Shown here one piece after another: positions 60,957 to 64,000 of a stretch of DNA of 64,000 nt (positions within the stretch are counted from its first letter, which is position 1; every line of letters begins with the position of its first letter). The position numbers were made by a program, and so were the translations under genes. The stretch covers positions 682,001 through 746,000 of the forward strand of contig CBDAOU010000001.1 in the NCBI GenBank assembly GCA_965198185.1, given 5' to 3'. The notes below the pieces were generated by a model. It saw only the letters and a program-made list of their open reading frames with translations. It did no database searches and was not told the DNA's origin. Source of the stretch: JAJECS01 sp965198185. GTDB taxonomy: Bacteria; Chloroflexota; UBA11872.

Positions 60957-62319
60957 GGTCGGGCGCAGTATGGCGCAGCGGCCACATGGTGCGCTGCCGT
61001 TCGATGTCCTCGGTCGGATACCAGCGCGACCGGATATTGCCGGCCAGATACAGCGACCCCGCCACGAGAACGTTCCCGCCTGGCGGACAGATCGCCAGCG
61101 CGCGGTCCAGGGCGCGCAGCGGATCGGGCTCGGCGGCGGCGGGCGGCGACCCGGCGTGGCTGCCGGCCTGGGCGGCGACCGCGGCGGGCGTGGGCGGCTT
61201 GCCCAGCACCTGGGGCTCGGTGGCAATCCACGACTTGACCGTCGGCCAAAGCGGCGCCAGGACGGCAGCCGGCGACCGATAGCCCACCGTGCCCGCCACG
61301 AGCACGCCGGCGCCTTCCGGGCATTCGCGCCGCCACAGCGCCGCCAGGGCGCGGGCCTTGTCGGGATTGTGGGCGCCGTCGAGGATGACCGCGGGCCCGC
61401 TCGTGCACGGCATGCGTTCATACCGTCCGGGCAGGGCGGCCGCGCGTGCGGCCTCGTGCGCCGCGCGGTCGATGCGAGCGAAGCGTGCCGCCGCGAGCGC
61501 GTCGAGCGCCGCGTCGGCCAGGCAATTGTTCGTTGCGCGGAAGTCGCCGGGGGTCGTGGTCTGGGCTTCGATCAGGGGCGCCCCGGCGCGCTGCAACTCG
61601 TCAGTGACCACCGCCCGCGCCGGTGCCGGCATCTCGCCGATGACCGTGGGCACTCCCGGTCGCGCGATGCCGGCCTTGTGCCAGGCGATGTCCGCCAGCG
61701 ACGGGCCCAGGCTCTTCTCGTGGTCCATGCCGACGGTCGTGATCACGTTGAGGATCGGCTCGGCGACGTTGGTCAGATCGAATCGCCCGCCCGCGCCGAC
61801 CTCAAGGACCAGGGCGTCCACGTCGGCGCGGCGGAAGTACTCGAACGTCAGCGCCACCCAGACCATGCCGTAGGTCGGCGGTTGCCGCGGATCGGCGCGC
61901 TCGACCGTCGGCCGGACCCACGCCACCAGGTCGGCCAGCTCGCCGGGCCGGGCCAGGTGACCGTCGAGCCAGAACTTCTCCAGCGGCGTCTGCAGATACG
62001 GCGTGACGTGCAGGCCGGTCGCATGGCCGGCAGCTCGGAGTCCCTCGGCGATCTTGACGGCCACCGAGCCCTTGCCCGACGTGCCCGCCACCAGCACCAC
62101 GGGTAAGTCGGCTTGGGGGTTACCCAGCGTGTCCATGAAGCGCCGCATGCGCGCCAGACGCTCGCGGCCGCGCTGACGTTGCTCATCTGGCGCGCGAGGC
62201 TGCGCAGGGCCGGCGGGGCCGCGGATCAGGCCGTTGATGTAGGCGGCGGCCGCTCGGCCGGCGGCGATCTCCGCGTCGGTTATCGGAAGGCCCTCGCGGG
62301 TGTCTCGGCCGGCAGGCAT
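60949..62319 (-). CDS. folC: folylpolyglutamate synthase / dihydrofolate synthase
   Basis: A 456-aa Mur-ligase-like enzyme from ATG 62319. The P-loop VVLVAGTSGKGSVAVKIAEG, the substrate loop GLHVTPYLQTPLEKFWLDG, the metal/ATP region VLEVGAGGRFDLTNV, GMDHEKSLGPSLADIAWHKA and PAVILDGAHNPDKARALAAL in the C-terminal domain are all present. It adds glutamate to folates, and possibly to dihydropteroate. The position of a Glu-loop insertion near AEPDPLRALDRAL is slightly unusual. It lies 19 bp after a small gene and overlaps DUF2203 downstream. Confidence 0.92.
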   Translation of the reverse strand: MPAGRDTREGLPITDAEIAAGRAAAAYINGLIRGPAGPAQPRAPDEQRQRGRERLARMRRFMDTLGNPQADLPVVLVAGTSGKGSVAVKIAEGLRAAGHATGLHVTPYLQTPLEKFWLDGHLARPGELADLVAWVRPTVERADPRQPPTYGMVWVALTFEYFRRADVDALVLEVGAGGRFDLTNVAEPILNVITTVGMDHEKSLGPSLADIAWHKAGIARPGVPTVIGEMPAPARAVVTDELQRAGAPLIEAQTTTPGDFRATNNCLADAALDALAAARFARIDRAAHEAARAAALPGRYERMPCTSGPAVILDGAHNPDKARALAALWRRECPEGAGVLVAGTVGYRSPAAVLAPLWPTVKSWIATEPQVLGKPPTPAAVAAQAGSHAGSPPAAAEPDPLRALDRALAICPPGGNVLVAGSLYLAGNIRSRWYPTEDIERQRTMWPLRHTAPDHA

Positions 62320-62338
62320 GCGCGCCGCGTTGCCACCG

Positions 62339-62560
62339 CTACCGGCGGCTGGATTCGTCCTTGGCGGCGCTGATCCAGAAGTCGATTAGCAGGTGCTCCG
62401 CCTGGGCGCGCCGGTCGGTGGCGTCGCGCAGCGCCTGCAGGTCGATGCCCTGCGGCGTGGCGGCCCCGTCACGCAGCAGGTTGCCGACGGCCATAGACGC
62501 GCGATTCCAGCTCGCCATCAGGCTGCGCAACTCGCGGGCTTGCTGTTCCGTCAGTGCCAT
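62339..62560 (-). CDS. small helical hypothetical protein upstream of folC
   Basis: A 73-aa product from ATG 62560 with GGGGAGG at good spacing. It is wholly helical and polar (MALTEQQARELRSLMASWNR, AQAEHLLIDFWISAAKDE). Nothing known matches by eye. It is probably co-transcribed with folC. Confidence 0.65.
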   Translation of the reverse strand: MALTEQQARELRSLMASWNRASMAVGNLLRDGAATPQGIDLQALRDATDRRAQAEHLLIDFWISAAKDESSRR

Positions 62561-62702
62561 TCGGCCTCCCCAGACGCCACGCTAGCACCACGCGTTGCCG
62601 CCCAGTCGACGGGGCCTCCATCGCCGGCCGTCACGGGGATGGGTGCTAAACTCACCCGCCATTTTCCAGGTGAACGGACGCGCCGCCGCGCGCCCTTGCG
62701 AC

Positions 62703-63233
62703 ATGGCCATTCACCACACCGAGCTCGAGACGCCGCCCGGCCGCGATCCGCTGCCGGAGGCCGAGCGACCCAAGCTCGACACGCTGCGGGAACAGTTGCA
62801 GCCGCTCAAGGATCTGCCCGGTTCGACCATCGAGGCGCTCTACGCCGCCCAGGACCTGTTCTCCTACGTGCCGCCCGAGGCCATCACCGTGATCGCCGAG
62901 GAGCTGAAGATTCCCGAGAGCCAGGTCTTCGGCGTGGTGACCTTCTACACCATGTTTTCCCTGGAGCCGCAGCCGCCCTACGTGCTGCGGGTGTGCCGCG
63001 ACTTGAGCTGTCATCTGGCCGGCGCGCCCAAGCTGATCGGCGCGCTGGAAGACGCGCTGGGCGCGCCGCGCGGGCACACCAGCCCCGACGGCCAGTTCAC
63101 CGTGGAAGTGGTCTCGTGCCTGGGGCTGTGCGACAAGCAGCCGGCCATGCTGGTCAATCTGGACCAGCACGGACCGGTGAAGCCCGACGACGTCCCCGGC
63201 TTGCTGGACGGCATTCGGAACGGCGCGGGCTGA
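62703..63233 (+). CDS. nuoE: NADH-quinone oxidoreductase subunit E (24 kDa, 2Fe-2S)
   Basis: A 176-aa protein from ATG 62703; the frame is open upstream but homology begins here. The N-terminal helical part (TIEALYAAQDLFSYVPPEAI, QVFGVVTFYTMFSLEPQPPY) is followed by the thioredoxin-like ferredoxin fold whose four cysteines are in VCRDLSCHLAG (C-x4-C) and SCLGLCDKQPAML (C-x3-C). It carries cluster N1a in the NADH-input module of complex I. It overlaps nuoF by one base (TGATG). Confidence 0.93.
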   Translation: MAIHHTELETPPGRDPLPEAERPKLDTLREQLQPLKDLPGSTIEALYAAQDLFSYVPPEAITVIAEELKIPESQVFGVVTFYTMFSLEPQPPYVLRVCRDLSCHLAGAPKLIGALEDALGAPRGHTSPDGQFTVEVVSCLGLCDKQPAMLVNLDQHGPVKPDDVPGLLDGIRNGAG

Positions 63234-64000
63234 TGGAGCTGGTCGTCACGCGCAACTTCGGCCGCCCAGAGTCCTGGACGCTGGCCAGCTACCGCGAGGC
63301 GGGGGGCTACGAGGCGCTTGAGCGCGTGCTGAAGGAGATGACTCCAGAGGACGTGAGCGACCTGATCAAAGCGTCGAATCTCTCCGGACGCGGCGGCGCG
63401 TTCTTCCCCACCGGCCTCAAGTGGGAATTTGTCCGCAAGGACCCCAAGACGCCGCGCTACGTGGTGGTGAACGCCGACGAGAGCGAGCCGGGCACCTACG
63501 TGAACCGCCTGTCCCTCGAGCTGGACCCGCACATGACGATCGAGGGCATGATCATCGCCGCCTACGCCGCGCAACGCCGAGCGCGGCTATTTCTACATCC
63601 GCGGCGAATACGGCCTGTCACACGAGCGAGTGAAAGCCGCCATGCGTGAGGCCTACGAGGCGGGCTATCTCGGGCAGGGCATCTGCGGCCGGGACGACTT
63701 CAACCTGGAGGTCGAGTTCCGGCGCGGCGCCGGCGCCTACATCGTGGGCGAGGAAACGGCGCTGTTCAATTCCCTCGAAGGCAAGCGCGGCAATCCCCGC
63801 TTCAAGCCGCCGTTCCCGACCAACTTTGGCGTGTGGGGGCTGCCAACGGCCATCAACAACGTCGAAACGCTGGCCGCCGCGCCGGCCATCGTGATGAACG
63901 GCGCCGAGTGGTTTCAGAACCTCGGCATCGGCGACGCGGCCGGCACCAAAATGTATTGCCTCTCGGGCAACGTGGTGAACCCCATTTGCGTGGAGCTGCC
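63233..64000 (+). CDS. nuoF: NADH-quinone oxidoreductase subunit F (51 kDa), frameshifted and cut by window end
   Basis: From ATG 63233 the N-terminal part shows the FMN/NADH site: SGRGGAFFPTGLKWEFVRKD, VVNADESEPGTYVNRL and HMTIEGMIIAAYA. At about 63571 one extra base breaks the frame. From 63573 it goes on as NAERGYFYIRGEYGLSHERV, GAGAYIVGEETALFNSLEGK and LPTAINNVETLAAAPAIVMN, to the window edge before the 4Fe-4S cysteines. Everything else is well conserved, which makes a sequence error at least as likely as a real mutation, since loss would disable complex I. Confidence 0.9.

Overview
The window is GC-rich bacterial DNA with short intergenic gaps and frequent GTG and TTG starts. The mix of genes (NuoE/NuoF, GT-C and GT2 glycosyltransferases, Fic proteins, GH127, an enolase-superfamily dehydratase, a sulfatase, a membrane-anchored YvcK) and the high-copy short palindromes would fit an environmental Chloroflexota-like bacterium. 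That placement is inference; no rRNA or marker tree is available here.

Layout. 1-9.9 kb: a cytochrome c/PQQ-dehydrogenase gene broken by frameshifts, a GH127 arabinofuranosidase-type enzyme, a GT-C membrane protein, an XdhC remnant, a GT2 gene interrupted by an in-frame amber codon, and an intact DPM1-like GT2. 9.9-30.5 kb: a phage-like morphogenesis and lysis cassette in two segments. Segment 1 holds portal, a small protein, TerL and a DUF3467-like gene (10.0-13.7 kb). Segment 2 holds capsid, adaptor-like gene, large tail protein, fibre, glycoside hydrolase, XhlA-like protein, lysin and holin-like gene (22.3-30.5 kb). They are separated by about 8 kb of unrelated accessory genes: a GT-C protein, two tandem paralogous polytopic proteins, a Fic protein, a frameshifted sulfatase and a small ORF. 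Both segments are preceded by promoter-like sequences carrying the same palindrome, CGTTAC-N4-GTAAYG. No integrase, repressor, replication, tail-tube or tape-measure gene is visible.

30.7-41 kb: a DEAD-box helicase lying between the holin-like gene and a second partial copy of that gene's 3' end; an operon of HAD phosphatase, TsaC and a third polytopic paralog; a secreted protein with about 18 plant-type leucine-rich repeats; YvcK; and a polyprenyl diphosphate synthase. 41-44 kb: four consecutive genes with frameshifts (SDR, HSDR_N/RAMA-type protein, AbrB-like, DUF5069-like), then a decapeptide-repeat protein. 44.4-54.4 kb: sugar-acid and glycan-related genes (enolase-superfamily dehydratase, Asp-box sialidase-like protein, Gfo/Idh/MocA oxidoreductase), AIM24, RDD, an MBL-fold hydrolase, a TlpA-like lipoprotein, the fourth polytopic paralog and tRNA-Arg(CCT). 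54.4-64 kb: RecQ, a DUF2335 pair, a frameshifted Fic gene, a lower-GC three-gene accessory module, a folC operon and the start of a complex I nuoEF operon, with nuoF also frameshifted.

At least eight genes carry frameshifts, most of them single-base, and one has an in-frame stop. Because conserved nuoF is among them, sequencing or assembly error is as plausible as real decay, and every pseudogene call below should be read with that in mind.
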